Shown here in pieces: positions 1 through 8,854 of a stretch of 64,000 bases of DNA. Both the position numbers and the translations under genes were made by a program. Position 1 is the first letter of the stretch; each line of letters opens with the position of its first letter. Under the pieces are notes generated by a model. That model was not told where the DNA came from. It saw only the letters and a list, made by a program, of their open reading frames with translations, and made no database searches. Source of the stretch: Paludibacter sp. (GTDB lineage: Bacteria > Bacteroidota > Bacteroidia > Bacteroidales > Paludibacteraceae); the NCBI GenBank assembly GCA_024710005.1, contig JANJVQ010000007.1:49947-113946 (forward strand). The letters run 5' to 3'.

Positions 1-773
1 TCCTGCGGAATATAGAATTTATACTTAGATCCTACCGGCATCAACTGCAAACCTTCAACCCAGCCTTTGATAACCTGAGTCACACCAAATTCGGCAGGCT
101 GACCACGATCAACAGAGCTATCGAAAACTGTTCCGTCCACTAAAGTTCCATGATAATGAACCTTTACCTTATCCGTATCTTTTGGTAGCGGACCGTTACC
201 TTTTTTAATTACTTCATATTGCAAACCAGAAGCAGTAGTTATCACGCCTTCTTTCTTGGCATTTTCAGCCAGGAAGTTCTGACCCGCAACCTTGTTATCG
301 TTGTATTGAGCTTCCATTTTCTTCGCCTGAAGAGCTTCCATGGTTCCATTGAAATAGTCTCTTGCTTCGTCGGCTGTCATACCGGCATCACTACCTGCAA
401 CACCGTTTATCATACCTTGTCTCAATAATTTATAATCCATAGTGAGGGTAGAGTCACCATAGAAATCTGTATTGGTTCTCAATTGGTTCCCAATCATAGA
501 ACCCAAATCTACTGCTTGCTTCAGGCTGTCAACAGTTTCTTTTTGATTTAATCCGTCTTTGATTCCCTTCATCAGTGATTTAATTCCATCACCGGTTGTA
601 TCTTTGGATAAATGATAATCTTTCAGAATCTTTCCATTCACGTACCCGAAGGCATAATTCAGACTGTCCAGATCTGATTCTAATTTTACTGACTTTTCTT
701 TATAATCTGAACAAGAAGTCACTACCAATGCAAGTAATGCTACAAGTGTTAATATGATATTTACTCGTTTCAT
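1..773 (-). CDS. FKBP-type peptidyl-prolyl isomerase lipoprotein, partial (3' end outside window)
   Basis: Reads from ATG at 773 down to base 1 without a stop, so the C-terminus is missing; about 257 residues are visible. The N-terminus is a lipoprotein signal (LALVVTSC, Cys21), so it is probably anchored in the periplasm or outer membrane. Next comes an FKBP_N-type helical dimerisation region (about 35-160, with [13 protein letters not shown]), then an FKBP fold with [38 protein letters not shown] and KYKFYIPQ. These are standard FKBP core motifs, so cis-trans prolyl isomerisation or chaperoning of exported proteins is the expected role. It is the last visible member of a four-gene FKBP cluster on the same strand, all probably read from the promoter near 2730. 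Confidence 0.93.
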   Translation of the reverse strand, partial: MKRVNIILTLVALLALVVTSCSDYKEKSVKLESDLDSLNYAFGYVNGKILKDYHLSKDTTGDGIKSLMKGIKDGLNQKETVDSLKQAVDLGSMIGNQLRTNTDFYGDSTLTMDYKLLRQGMINGVAGSDAGMTADEARDYFNGTMEALQAKKMEAQYNDNKVAGQNFLAENAKKEGVITTASGLQYEVIKKGNGPLPKDTDKVKVHYHGTLVDGTVFDSSVDRGQPAEFGVTQVIKGWVEGLQLMPVGSKYKFYIPQ

Positions 774-808
774 ATTGATCTTTTTTTAAAATAGGTAAAT
801 AAATTGAA

Positions 809-1282
809 TTAATTATTAGGTGCACCATACATTTTGGAGTGAACCTTCATTTGTACAGCCTGTACAATTGAATCAGCCTGTGACGAGGAAACAACTTCCT
901 GATAGTCATTCAGGGCATTAACCAGACCAACCAACACCATATCAACATCTCCAACCAAAGTTGAATCGCCAAAATAGCCGTTTTTTACCTGATCGTTAAA
1001 ATATTTACCTACCTGTACACCCAGGTCGTACATTTCATCACCTCCTTTATTTCCATACGCTTTATCCAAAGAGTTAATAAAGGCTTCCAGTTTTTTACCA
1101 TCTTCATCATTGGCAAAATACTGTTGTTTAAATACATCTCCCTGCCATTGACCAAGGGTGTAATTGATACTGTCATTCATGTTTTTCAGGGAAACTTCTT
1201 TCGGCTTTACGTCGTTACATGAACTGAAAGAAAAGATAGCCAGCGCGATGGCAACTATCAGTAAATTGCTGTTTTTTTTCAT
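809..1282 (-). CDS. Lipoprotein resembling only the FKBP N-terminal dimerisation domain
   Basis: 157 residues with a lipoprotein signal (AIFSFSSC, Cys22). The rest aligns by eye to the N-terminal half of the neighbouring FKBP lipoprotein: DSINYTLGQWQGDVFK against [16 protein letters not shown], and FGDSTLVGDVDMVLVGLVNAL against [21 protein letters not shown]. The protein then stops, and no FKBP catalytic motifs (VHYxGTL, GWxEGLQLM) follow. It is therefore most likely a paralogue that lost the isomerase domain, perhaps kept as a dimerisation partner. It sits between two full FKBP genes, 35 bases from one and 10 from the other, consistent with one operon. Function is inferred only from this resemblance. 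Confidence 0.8.
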   Translation of the reverse strand: MKKNSNLLIVAIALAIFSFSSCNDVKPKEVSLKNMNDSINYTLGQWQGDVFKQQYFANDEDGKKLEAFINSLDKAYGNKGGDEMYDLGVQVGKYFNDQVKNGYFGDSTLVGDVDMVLVGLVNALNDYQEVVSSSQADSIVQAVQMKVHSKMYGAPNN

Positions 1283-1292
1283 ATCCGTATAT

Positions 1293-2072
1293 TTATTTAA
1301 TTTCTAATTCTTTGATTTGATCTGTTATAGCCGCAGGGTTTATTTCCAGCAACTCAACTGTAAATATCAGGGTTGCGAAAGGAGGAATTACTCCACCGGC
1401 TCCCTGTTCTCCATAAGCCAGTTCAGAGGGTATAAAAAATTTATACTTTGAACCTACCGACATCAGCTGAATACCTTCTGTCCATCCGGCGATTACCTGA
1501 TTCAGCGGGAAATCAATTGACTCGCCCCTGTCGTATGAACTGTCGAATTTAGTCCCGTCAACCAGGGTTCCTTCATAGTGTACTTTTACTTTATCAGTTG
1601 CCTGAGGTTTTGGGCCTTCAGTTTCTGTTAACACAATATACTGTAAACCGCTTGCGGTTGTTTGTACCGCCGGATTTTTAGCATTTTCTGTCAGAAATTT
1701 TGTCCCTTCTGCTTTCTTTTCAGAAGCCATCTTTTCCTGAGCAGCTGTGAAATAGGTCTGTAAAATTGATTGGGATTGTTCAACTGAAAACAAAACAGAG
1801 TCACCTTTTATTACAGCGTTGAACGCCTTTAAAAACAATTCACTATTATATGCCCCGTTGGGTAGCGTCTTCAAGTTCTTCGACAAATCGGATGCGATAT
1901 TCACAGCCAACGCGTAACTCATAGAGTCAACTTCATTACTGAAGATATTCACCGGTTCCGATACGACTTCAATCTGTTGTTTTGATTTCTTTTCCTTTTT
2001 AGGCTTTTTTTCTTTCGCACCTGCAGCTACCACTACGGCCATTGCAAGCATCACAAGGAGTAATTTTCTCAT
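1293..2072 (-). CDS. Exported FKBP-type peptidyl-prolyl isomerase
   Basis: 259 residues. A signal peptide (about 1-19, ending VVAAGA) is followed by a lysine-rich stretch ([12 protein letters not shown]), an FKBP_N-like helical region (about 45-135, [17 protein letters not shown]) and an FKBP domain (about 140-250). The FKBP domain carries [48 protein letters not shown] and [19 protein letters not shown]. The length and order match Mip/FkpA-type periplasmic isomerases, which act as folding factors for exported proteins. There is no lipobox Cys, so it is predicted soluble in the periplasm. The short gaps to both neighbours suggest co-transcription. Confidence 0.93.
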   Translation of the reverse strand: MRKLLLVMLAMAVVVAAGAKEKKPKKEKKSKQQIEVVSEPVNIFSNEVDSMSYALAVNIASDLSKNLKTLPNGAYNSELFLKAFNAVIKGDSVLFSVEQSQSILQTYFTAAQEKMASEKKAEGTKFLTENAKNPAVQTTASGLQYIVLTETEGPKPQATDKVKVHYEGTLVDGTKFDSSYDRGESIDFPLNQVIAGWTEGIQLMSVGSKYKFFIPSELAYGEQGAGGVIPPFATLIFTVELLEINPAAITDQIKELEIK

Positions 2073-2111
2073 TTAAGTTTTATTGATGTTATTTTCAGCA
2101 GAATTTCAGAA

Positions 2112-2696
2112 TTAAACAATGTCGAGTAATTCGACTTCAAAGATTAGAGTTGTATGAGGTGCAATGGACTGACCAGCCCCCTGAGCACCATAGGCCAGTT
2201 CCGAGGGGATATACAATTTCCATTTCGAACCGACAGGCATCAGTTGTAATGCTTCCACCCATCCCTGAATTACCTGGGTAACACCGAATGTAGCAGGCTC
2301 TCCACGATTTACTGAGCTGTCAAATACATTTCCATTGATTAAGGTACCGTGATAATGAACTTTTACGCGATCGGAAGCAGCAGGTGTCTGTCCTTTTCCT
2401 TCTTTGATAATCTCGTACTGAAGTCCGCTTGCAGTCGTTTTCACTTCCGCTCTTTTGGCATTTTCAACGAGGAAGTTCTTTCCTTCTTTTATGTTTTGCT
2501 CGAATGCTTTTTCCTGTAATTGCTGAAAATAATCGTTGATGATTGCCTGGGCTTCCTGTATACTCATTTCAAGCTTCTCCTTTTGAATCACATGTCTGAT
2601 TCCATCTGCCAGTTTCTGATAATCCAACCCTTCAAAACCGCTGTTCTTAAGGTTATTTCCCAAACTAACCCCCAACGCATAACTTATTTTATCCAT
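2112..2696 (-). CDS. FKBP-type peptidyl-prolyl isomerase without signal peptide
   Basis: 194 residues, with an FKBP_N-like region at 1-75 starting directly with MDKISYALGVSLGNNLK and an FKBP core at about 85-192 ([57 protein letters not shown]). No signal peptide is visible, so unlike its three neighbours it is predicted cytoplasmic. It is the first gene of the FKBP cluster and has a good -7 element 33 bases upstream of its start. Probable role: prolyl isomerase and chaperone on cytoplasmic clients. Confidence 0.93.
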   Translation of the reverse strand: MDKISYALGVSLGNNLKNSGFEGLDYQKLADGIRHVIQKEKLEMSIQEAQAIINDYFQQLQEKAFEQNIKEGKNFLVENAKRAEVKTTASGLQYEIIKEGKGQTPAASDRVKVHYHGTLINGNVFDSSVNRGEPATFGVTQVIQGWVEALQLMPVGSKWKLYIPSELAYGAQGAGQSIAPHTTLIFEVELLDIV

Positions 2697-2728
2697 TAAT
2701 TCTAATTTATAATTTTTTTAAACGTGTG

Positions 2729-2736
2729 CAAAGATA
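2729..2736 (-). promoter_or_regulatory. Candidate -7 element for the FKBP cluster
   Basis: The minus strand reads TATCTTTG, matching the Bacteroidota -7 consensus TAnnTTTG, 33 bases upstream of the first FKBP ATG. No convincing -33 TTTG was assigned. Confidence 0.5.
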
Positions 2737-2774
2737 GCTGATTTCTCGGATATTAGGTGTTAATTAATACAAAA

Positions 2775-4562
2775 TTATCGGGATGAAAGTACGACCGGAA
2801 GTTTCATGCATTTTCTTTTCCCTGTGTTTGGATTGAATATTTCGATATAAAAAACATATACCCCGATGTTTGCCAACTGTCCTCTCCGGTTTCTTCCGTC
2901 CCAGGTCAGCACCCCCTCCTGACCGGATATAAATTGCTCCACTAATGAAAACACCTTCTCACCGGCAGGTGTCAGAATGCAGATATTAAACACATTACCG
3001 GTTTCCGGGAAATTATAATGCAGGACACACACATCATTATTTCCGTCATTATCGGGGGAGAAAACCGTACTCTCAAGATAAAAAGACTGCTCACCCTCTT
3101 CCGACAATTCATCCATATTTCTATATTGTGAGTTTATAAAACCCGGTGTTCCGTAGTTATGAGAACTGGCTGCAGAATGCCAGTTATTTACATCCTGAAC
3201 CGGCCAGGCAGGATTTATCCGTTCGAGCGCTACTCCTTTGGGATTTTTCACCAACACATGATGCATAGAAACATCATACCTGAATGAATCGACAATCGTA
3301 TCTTTTGCGGGATTCGTTAACACAAGCGTCGAAGACTCGTTATTTAAAGCACTCCAACCGGATTGTATAATTTTAGCATCAGGAGGACAAGCATGATACT
3401 TTCTCACAGCCCCCGTATCATTTGTCACTGCAAGATAATCACTGGGAAAAATCAAGGTTTCAGTTGGTATTTTGTTGCCTGAATTGAGTGATCCGTCAGA
3501 CTTCAGGGTTGTGAAAACCATACCGGACATATCGATAACCTTTCCGGACCGGTTATAAAATTCAATGTATTCAGCAGCTGAATCAGCCTGATGAAACATG
3601 ACTTCATTGAACACCACATCTCCAACATTCAGAGGCTCAGACAAGCCAGTCACTTTGCTGGTATTACGAAGAGAATTTCCTGCTTCATCCTTCAATCCTA
3701 TCACTTCTATTTCGTAAGGTATACCCGTTTGAAATTCAACATCCATAACAACTTCCACCGACTCCTGATTATCTGCTATTTGCAACGAATTTACGTTACA
3801 GAACTCTCCATTTATAGTAAGTTGAAAATCAGAGAAATCAACGGGTTCAGAGAAATTTAATCTGAGTCTGTCCTGACTCATAATTTTCACGCTGATGAGT
3901 TCCGGAGAAGTTATATCCGGCAATATTGATCCGGAAACCTTTATATCATCAAAAAAATAGCAATTACCGGTTGTAGCCGAGTTCGTAAATGAAAGTCCGA
4001 AGTATTTTGACCTCAGCACTTTGTTGTTTAGCACCTCACCCTCAGGAAAGTAATCAGTCTCAGATGGAAGTTTTGAATACAACCTGAATACAGAAAGACT
4101 ATCCCGTGTGACTTTCACATGGATTTCCAACGGCTTTCCATCTGTTCGTTTATCAACTCCATCGATTATTTTTACTTTTTGCGTACCTTCCTGTACATAC
4201 AGCGAAACCTCATCATTGGTACCTCCCACCTGAACAAAATAGCCTTTTAATCCGTTTTCTAATACATTAACATCAGAAATGATGTACAGACAAACATAAT
4301 TTGAGGAAGAAGTTGGATAATCAATTTTCAAGCGGCATTCCCAAACGCCATGTTGGACTGCTGCTGACGGAGTGAACAGGTAAGAAGCAGAAGCCCCCTG
4401 AGCAGCAGATTGCAACTCAAAAGCTTTGTTTACAATAAAATTGGATGTAGTGCCCGTCCAGGTCGGATTTTGGGTGAAATTTCCGTCAGAAAATGACTCT
4501 AAGACCTGCGCAAAACAAAAAAATGGCGCAATTAACAAAAAAAACAGCATGTAACTTTTCAT
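2775..4562 (-). CDS. Secreted lamin-tail-domain protein with gliding-motility-type C-terminal domain
   Basis: 595 residues with a signal peptide (about 1-18, LIAPFFCFAQ). Residues 20-210 look like a concanavalin-type beta-sandwich. About 215-305 is an Ig-like domain (RLNFSEPVDFSD). A lamin-tail domain follows at about 310-440 (VGDVVFNEVMFHQADSAAEYIEFYNRSG). The last 95 residues (FSPDNDGNNDVCVLHYNF, LTWDGRNRRGQLANIGVYVFYIEI) match the CHU_C / type B T9SS sorting domain, so export and surface attachment by T9SS are expected. It carries no catalytic motif I recognise. It is monocistronic by layout, with its own -7 element and asd divergent to it. Confidence 0.85.
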   Translation of the reverse strand: MKSYMLFFLLIAPFFCFAQVLESFSDGNFTQNPTWTGTTSNFIVNKAFELQSAAQGASASYLFTPSAAVQHGVWECRLKIDYPTSSSNYVCLYIISDVNVLENGLKGYFVQVGGTNDEVSLYVQEGTQKVKIIDGVDKRTDGKPLEIHVKVTRDSLSVFRLYSKLPSETDYFPEGEVLNNKVLRSKYFGLSFTNSATTGNCYFFDDIKVSGSILPDITSPELISVKIMSQDRLRLNFSEPVDFSDFQLTINGEFCNVNSLQIADNQESVEVVMDVEFQTGIPYEIEVIGLKDEAGNSLRNTSKVTGLSEPLNVGDVVFNEVMFHQADSAAEYIEFYNRSGKVIDMSGMVFTTLKSDGSLNSGNKIPTETLIFPSDYLAVTNDTGAVRKYHACPPDAKIIQSGWSALNNESSTLVLTNPAKDTIVDSFRYDVSMHHVLVKNPKGVALERINPAWPVQDVNNWHSAASSHNYGTPGFINSQYRNMDELSEEGEQSFYLESTVFSPDNDGNNDVCVLHYNFPETGNVFNICILTPAGEKVFSLVEQFISGQEGVLTWDGRNRRGQLANIGVYVFYIEIFNPNTGKRKCMKLPVVLSSR

Positions 4563-4570
4563 AAGGTTGT

Positions 4571-4578
4571 CAAATCTA
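4571..4578 (-). promoter_or_regulatory. Candidate -7 element for the lamin-tail gene
   Basis: The minus strand reads TAGATTTG (TAnnTTTG), 8 bases upstream of the ATG at 4562. It lies back to back with the plus-strand element at 4590-4597. The leader would be very short. Confidence 0.4.
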
Positions 4579-4589
4579 TTAAAATGAAT

Positions 4590-4597
4590 TACTTTTG
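4590..4597 (+). promoter_or_regulatory. Candidate -7 element for asd
   Basis: TACTTTTG matches TAnnTTTG. A GTTGT around 4566-4570, 19 bases upstream, could serve as a degenerate -33 box. It lies 113 bases before the asd ATG, giving a leader of about 100 nt. Confidence 0.45.
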
Positions 4598-4710
4598 CAG
4601 TCGCTAATTACAACTTAACCGACTGATTGGTTTAGGGTTAAATAACCATAGCAAAGGTATGGTTTTACGAAACAATAAAAACAGAAATCACCATAAAATA
4701 AATTAAAAAA

Positions 4711-5721
4711 ATGAAAGTAGCAATTGTTGGTGCCAGCGGCGCCGTAGGCCAGGAGTTTTTACGCGTACTCGAAGAGCGTAATTTCCCCATGACTGAATTA
4801 GCTTTATTTGGTTCTTCACGTAGTGCGGGAAATGTGTATGAGTTCAAAGGACAGAAATTGACCGTGAAGGAATTGAAGCACGGTGATGATTTCAAGGGTT
4901 TTGACATCGTGTTTACATCGGCAGGAGCAAGTATCTCTAAAGAGTACGCTGAAGACATAACCAAATTCGGAGCCGTGATGATCGACAATTCAAGCGCTTT
5001 CCGCATGGAAAATGATATACCCTTGGTAGTTCCGGAAGTAAATGCTGCTGACGCGAAAAATCGTCCTCGCGGTATTATCGCGAACCCTAACTGCACCACC
5101 ATCCAGATGGTTGTTGCATTGAAAGCTATCGAAGACCTGTCGCACATCAAACGTGTACATGTTTCGACTTATCAGGCCGCTTCAGGTGCTGGTGCTGCCG
5201 CTATGGACGAACTCGAACTTCAGTATCGTCAGGTATTAGCCGGAGAACAACCGACTGTCAGCAAATTTGCCTATCAGCTGGCTTATAACCTGATTCCGCA
5301 AATTGATGTATTTACCGACAATGGTTATACCAAAGAGGAAATGAAAATGTACCAAGAAACACGTAAGATCATGCATTCGGATGTGGAAGTCAGCGCTACC
5401 TGTGTACGTGTTCCTGCTTTGCGTGCGCACTCGGAAAGTGTTTGGGCTGAAACAGAAAGACCAATCTCGGTGGAAGAAGCCCGTGCCGCTTTTGCTGCTG
5501 CTGCTGGCGTAGAGGTTATCGACAATCCGGCTGAGAAGAAATATCCGATGCCATTATTCCTGTCAGGAAAAGATCCTGTTCATGTGGGTCGCATCCGCAA
5601 AGACCTGGCAAACCCGAATGGTATTACTTTCTGGTGTGTTAGCGATCAAATCAAGAAAGGCGCTGCCCTGAATGCTGTTCAAATTGCTGAATACCTGATT
5701 GCCGAAGGCGATATTAAATAG
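4711..5721 (+). CDS. asd: Aspartate-semialdehyde dehydrogenase
   Basis: 336 residues, the usual length for the family. It catalyses NADPH-dependent reduction of L-4-aspartyl phosphate to aspartate semialdehyde, the branch point to lysine/diaminopimelate, threonine and methionine, in the cytoplasm. The sequence shows the Rossmann motif [10 protein letters not shown] at 7-16, the active-site segment NPNCTT with Cys128, and [13 protein letters not shown] C-terminal residues ([12 protein letters not shown]). The start is the ATG at 4711, which begins the conserved [10 protein letters not shown]. It is a single gene, divergent from the lamin-tail gene, and is followed by a large inverted repeat rather than another amino-acid gene. 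Confidence 0.97.
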   Translation: MKVAIVGASGAVGQEFLRVLEERNFPMTELALFGSSRSAGNVYEFKGQKLTVKELKHGDDFKGFDIVFTSAGASISKEYAEDITKFGAVMIDNSSAFRMENDIPLVVPEVNAADAKNRPRGIIANPNCTTIQMVVALKAIEDLSHIKRVHVSTYQAASGAGAAAMDELELQYRQVLAGEQPTVSKFAYQLAYNLIPQIDVFTDNGYTKEEMKMYQETRKIMHSDVEVSATCVRVPALRAHSESVWAETERPISVEEARAAFAAAAGVEVIDNPAEKKYPMPLFLSGKDPVHVGRIRKDLANPNGITFWCVSDQIKKGAALNAVQIAEYLIAEGDIK

Positions 5722-5780
5722 TGGTTAGTGGTTAGTGGATAGTGGATAGTGATAACAACTAACCACTAACCATTAACCAC
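5721..5780. repeat. 22-base inverted repeat built from GTGGTTA-like units, directly after asd
   Basis: The left arm 5721-5742 and right arm 5759-5780 are reverse complements with two mismatches. Each arm is itself made of tandem GTGGTTA / GTGGATA units. The arm begins at the last base of the asd stop codon. It can form a long hairpin and may act as terminator or mRNA-stabilising structure, although no T-run follows. Confidence 0.75.
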
Positions 5781-5803
5781 TACACCAAATCCCAAAACAC
5801 ATC

Positions 5804-6160
5804 ATGAACCTTGAAGAACTCCGTGAATACTGCATCAGTTTAAAGGGTGTTACCGAACACTTCCCTTTCGACGATGTATCTTTAGTACTGAAAGTTCAGG
5901 GTAAGATGTTTGCACTCATTCCACTGGATAATCCCGAACCACAGATTGCATTGAAATGTGACCCGGAAAAAGCAATTGCTTTGCGGGAGCAATATGATTG
6001 CATCACACCTGCGTATCATTTCAATAAAAAACACTGGAACTCTGTCAGGATTGATCCCGCTATTTCTACAGAAATGCTTTGCGAACTTATTCTCCATTCT
6101 TATGATCTCGTGGTTGCGGGATTACCCAAAAAATTAAAACAGGAATTAGGTATAGAGTAA
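5804..6160 (+). CDS. MmcQ/YjbR family protein
   Basis: 118 residues, the typical size of the MmcQ/YjbR family. It starts with MNLEELREYCISLKGV and has the characteristic FPFDDVSLVLKVQGKMFALIPL and the later HFNKKHWNSVRID and LILHSYDLVVAGLPKK. Family members have a CyaY-like fold and are annotated as DNA-binding, but their role is not settled. Probably transcribed with dtd and pssA downstream (60-base gap, then zero gap). No unusual features. Confidence 0.88.
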   Translation: MNLEELREYCISLKGVTEHFPFDDVSLVLKVQGKMFALIPLDNPEPQIALKCDPEKAIALREQYDCITPAYHFNKKHWNSVRIDPAISTEMLCELILHSYDLVVAGLPKKLKQELGIE

Positions 6161-6220
6161 CATGTTGCGGTATCTTGACGAGAATAGTAAATTGTAAATG
6201 AACATATAGTAAATGTTTTC

Positions 6221-6673
6221 ATGCGTATAGTCGTACAAAGGGTTAACCGGGCATCCGTAACCATTGAGCAGAAAATCAATGGAGAAATCGGAATGGGTTT
6301 GTTGGTACTGCTTGGCATCGAAGAGGCCGACAACCAAACTGATGCGGACTGGCTTGCAACAAAGTTGGTTAATTTACGTATCTTTGACGACGAAAACGGG
6401 GTGATGAATCGTTCCGTGTTGGATATAAACGGGGAAATTTTGGTTGTCAGTCAGTTTACCCTGCATGCCTCAACCAAAAAAGGCAACAGACCTTCCTATA
6501 TTAAGGCAGCCAGACCGGAGCAGGCGATTCCATTGTATGAGTACTTTTGCATGTCATTGGAAAAAATTTCCAAAAAAACTGTTCAAACAGGCGTTTTCGG
6601 GGCTGATATGCAGGTTTCACTTGTAAACGATGGCCCGGTAACCATCATTATCGACAGTAAAAACAAAGAATAA
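6221..6673 (+). CDS. dtd: D-aminoacyl-tRNA deacylase
   Basis: 150 residues, full family length. The enzyme hydrolyses D-amino acids from mischarged tRNA in the cytoplasm. The sequence shows the N-terminal MRIVVQRVNRASVTIE, the SQFTLHA motif (with AKKGNRPSY-like STKKGNRPSY after it), and the Gly-cisPro segment NDGPVTIIIDS near the C-terminus, where the family usually has NxGPVT. The stop codon TAA at 6671-6673 is immediately followed by the pssA ATG, which implies translational coupling. Confidence 0.96.
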   Translation: MRIVVQRVNRASVTIEQKINGEIGMGLLVLLGIEEADNQTDADWLATKLVNLRIFDDENGVMNRSVLDINGEILVVSQFTLHASTKKGNRPSYIKAARPEQAIPLYEYFCMSLEKISKKTVQTGVFGADMQVSLVNDGPVTIIIDSKNKE

Positions 6674-7348
6674 ATGACTGTACGCAAACACATTCCAAAT
6701 TTCATCACCATGCTCAACCTGTTTACAGGAAGCGTGGCGGTGTATTATGCTTTCAATGGAAATTTCACCGTATCCTTTTTTGCCATCCTGATTGCCGGTT
6801 TATTCGATTTTCTCGACGGCCTTGCTGCCCGTGCATTAAAAGCCTACTCGCCCATGGGTAAGGAACTGGATTCTTTGGCTGATGTCATCAGTTTCGGACT
6901 TGCTCCCGGCGTTATCGTTTTTTCATTAGTCGAACAAAGTCAACTTCCGGAATGGCTTAAGTTTGCCGGATTCATTATTCCGGTATTTTCAGCATTAAGG
7001 CTGGCGAAGTTTAATATCGACGAAAATCAGACGACTTCTTTCATCGGACTGCCAACCCCCGCCAATGCCATATTCTGGGCAGGGATGGGCTATTCATTCT
7101 CAGCATGGTTGATCGTTAATCCGTTGCTAACAATAGCGTTAACAATTGTCCTGAGCGGATTGCTTGTATCAAAACTTCCGATGTTCTCTCTTAAATTCAA
7201 GAGTCTGAAATGGAATCAAAACAGGATGCAATATATCTTTTTAGCGGGGTGCGTCTTATTGTTAATCGTATTTGGCTGGGACGCTTTTGCCCTCATTATT
7301 GGATGGTATATTCTTGGTTCTGCCATTTTATCCCCCCTATTGAAGTGA
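6674..7348 (+). CDS. pssA: CDP-diacylglycerol--serine O-phosphatidyltransferase
   Basis: 224 residues, an integral membrane enzyme making phosphatidylserine, the precursor of phosphatidylethanolamine, from CDP-diacylglycerol and serine. The complete CDP-alcohol phosphotransferase signature D-x2-DG-x2-AR-x8-G-x3-D-x3-D is present: Asp45, Asp48-Gly49, Ala52-Arg53, Gly62, Asp66 and Asp70. Several hydrophobic helices follow (about 75-105, 120-160, 180-220). It begins one base after the dtd stop and ends convergently, 34 bases from the DCC gene. Confidence 0.95.
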   Translation: MTVRKHIPNFITMLNLFTGSVAVYYAFNGNFTVSFFAILIAGLFDFLDGLAARALKAYSPMGKELDSLADVISFGLAPGVIVFSLVEQSQLPEWLKFAGFIIPVFSALRLAKFNIDENQTTSFIGLPTPANAIFWAGMGYSFSAWLIVNPLLTIALTIVLSGLLVSKLPMFSLKFKSLKWNQNRMQYIFLAGCVLLLIVFGWDAFALIIGWYILGSAILSPLLK

Positions 7349-7382
7349 TAAATCACCTTATAATTAAGGTATTTGTTTCCAA

Positions 7383-7790
7383 TCAGTTCAAAAACCTTTC
7401 TTTAACACCGGGAGAAGGAATCATACAGGAACTTCTCTTTCCAAATATCCGGTATCTTATTTTTGTAATCTGATGATATATAAAATCTCTGATTGGTGTC
7501 GGAATATAAATAAAGACATAAAAGAATCTCCAGACTCCGCCTAAATCTTTTAAAATATGCAAAGCAGCTGATGATTTGTCTAAACATTGCTTTCCGGAGA
7601 TATAAATTAAGGTATTGAGATCTGTTGAGGAAATACCATATTTCTTCAATAGCATTTGTCCGCTTTCTGATTGAAGTGCCGCAAATCTGAACCTCTTTCC
7701 CGAGTCTCTTTTGATAATAAAATTAACGATTCCTATACATAAGTTGCACACTCCATCGAACAAAAGAATATGAGATTCAGCAGGACTCAT
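7383..7790 (-). CDS. Thiol-disulfide oxidoreductase DCC family protein (DUF393)
   Basis: 135 residues, the family's usual length. The N-terminal motif is ILLFDGVCNLCIG with Asp12, Cys15 and Cys18, the D-x2-C-x2-C signature that names the DCC family, followed by VNFIIKRD and FAALQSESGQ. Members are thought to be redox proteins, but substrates are unknown. It lies 32 bases downstream of thiL and is the last gene of the minus-strand run purD to here. Confidence 0.9.
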   Translation of the reverse strand: MSPAESHILLFDGVCNLCIGIVNFIIKRDSGKRFRFAALQSESGQMLLKKYGISSTDLNTLIYISGKQCLDKSSAALHILKDLGGVWRFFYVFIYIPTPIRDFIYHQITKIRYRIFGKRSSCMIPSPGVKERFLN

Positions 7791-7822
7791 TGGTATAATG
7801 CTGTTGGGAATTTATATGGAAT

Positions 7823-8854
7823 TTATTGCAATGAATTCCAACCCTGGGCTTTCAGGGCAATTTCTTCACCTTCACGGCCAATCAGATTCAGTCCGAGTTC
7901 CGGTTTGGTCATGTGACCGATGATGCCGACACCTTCCATGGCAATAATCTTTTCGTAATCATCAATCGAAGCTGTGAAAAGCAATTCATAATCCTCTCCA
8001 CCGTTTAATGCAGCCATAACGATGCTCATATTCAGCTCCTCCGCCATCACCACTGCCTGATAATTGATGGGTATTTTATCTTCATAAATCCGGCAGCCAG
8101 TATTACTTTGCGTACAAATATGAATCAACTCAGAGGAAAGTCCATCGGAAATATCCATCATGGCAGTTGGTACAACTCCCTTATTTGCAAGTGCCTCTAT
8201 AATATCCTTGCGGGCTTCGGGTTTTAGTTGCCGTTGTAAAATATAATCTTTTCCATCGAAATCAGGCTGTGATTCCGCATTCGCTGAGAAAACAATCTTC
8301 TCCCTTTCAAGCAATTGCAAACCCATATAAGCAGATCCCAAATCTCCGGACACACAAATGAGATCATTCGCTTTAGCGCCATTACGATACACTACTTTGT
8401 CCTTTTCACCTTCGCCAATGCAGGTGATGCTGATGGTTAAACCAGTCAGCGAAGCAGAAGTATCGCCCCCGATTAAATCAACCCCGTAATGCTGGCAAGC
8501 CAGTTCAATTCCATCGTAAATCTGCGTTAAATCTTCAACAGAAAAGCGTTTCGACACCCCGATAGAAACCGTAATTTGTTTCGGCTGACCATTCATGGCG
8601 TAAATATCTGAGAAATTTACCACAGCAGCTTTGTAGCCCAGGTGTTTCAGCGGAGTATAAACCAAATCGAAATGAATGCCCTCGAGCAACAGATCTGTGG
8701 TAACAAGCACCTGTTTGTCTTTGTATTCAAGCACAGCGGCATCGTCTCCGACACCTTTTAAAGTGGTTGAGTTTTTGATGGAAAACTTTTCGGTCAGGTG
8801 TTTAATCAGTCCGAACTCACCTAATGTAGATATTTCTGTTCTTTGCATCAGCAT
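7823..8854 (-). CDS. thiL: Thiamine-monophosphate kinase
   Basis: 343 residues. It phosphorylates thiamine phosphate to thiamine diphosphate with ATP in the cytoplasm. The PurM/ThiL-fold motifs are GVGDDAAVLEY (Mg-ATP site), LVTTDLLLEGIHFDL, GGDTSAS, ICVSGDLGSAYMGLQLL and AMMDISDGLSSELIHI. The ATG at 8854 overlaps the rpiB end by 7 bases. A second in-frame ATG at 8848 would overlap by a single base and is an equally good start, so translation is coupled either way. No TPP riboswitch-like sequence was seen upstream. Confidence 0.95.
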   Translation of the reverse strand: MLMQRTEISTLGEFGLIKHLTEKFSIKNSTTLKGVGDDAAVLEYKDKQVLVTTDLLLEGIHFDLVYTPLKHLGYKAAVVNFSDIYAMNGQPKQITVSIGVSKRFSVEDLTQIYDGIELACQHYGVDLIGGDTSASLTGLTISITCIGEGEKDKVVYRNGAKANDLICVSGDLGSAYMGLQLLEREKIVFSANAESQPDFDGKDYILQRQLKPEARKDIIEALANKGVVPTAMMDISDGLSSELIHICTQSNTGCRIYEDKIPINYQAVVMAEELNMSIVMAALNGGEDYELLFTASIDDYEKIIAMEGVGIIGHMTKPELGLNLIGREGEEIALKAQGWNSLQ

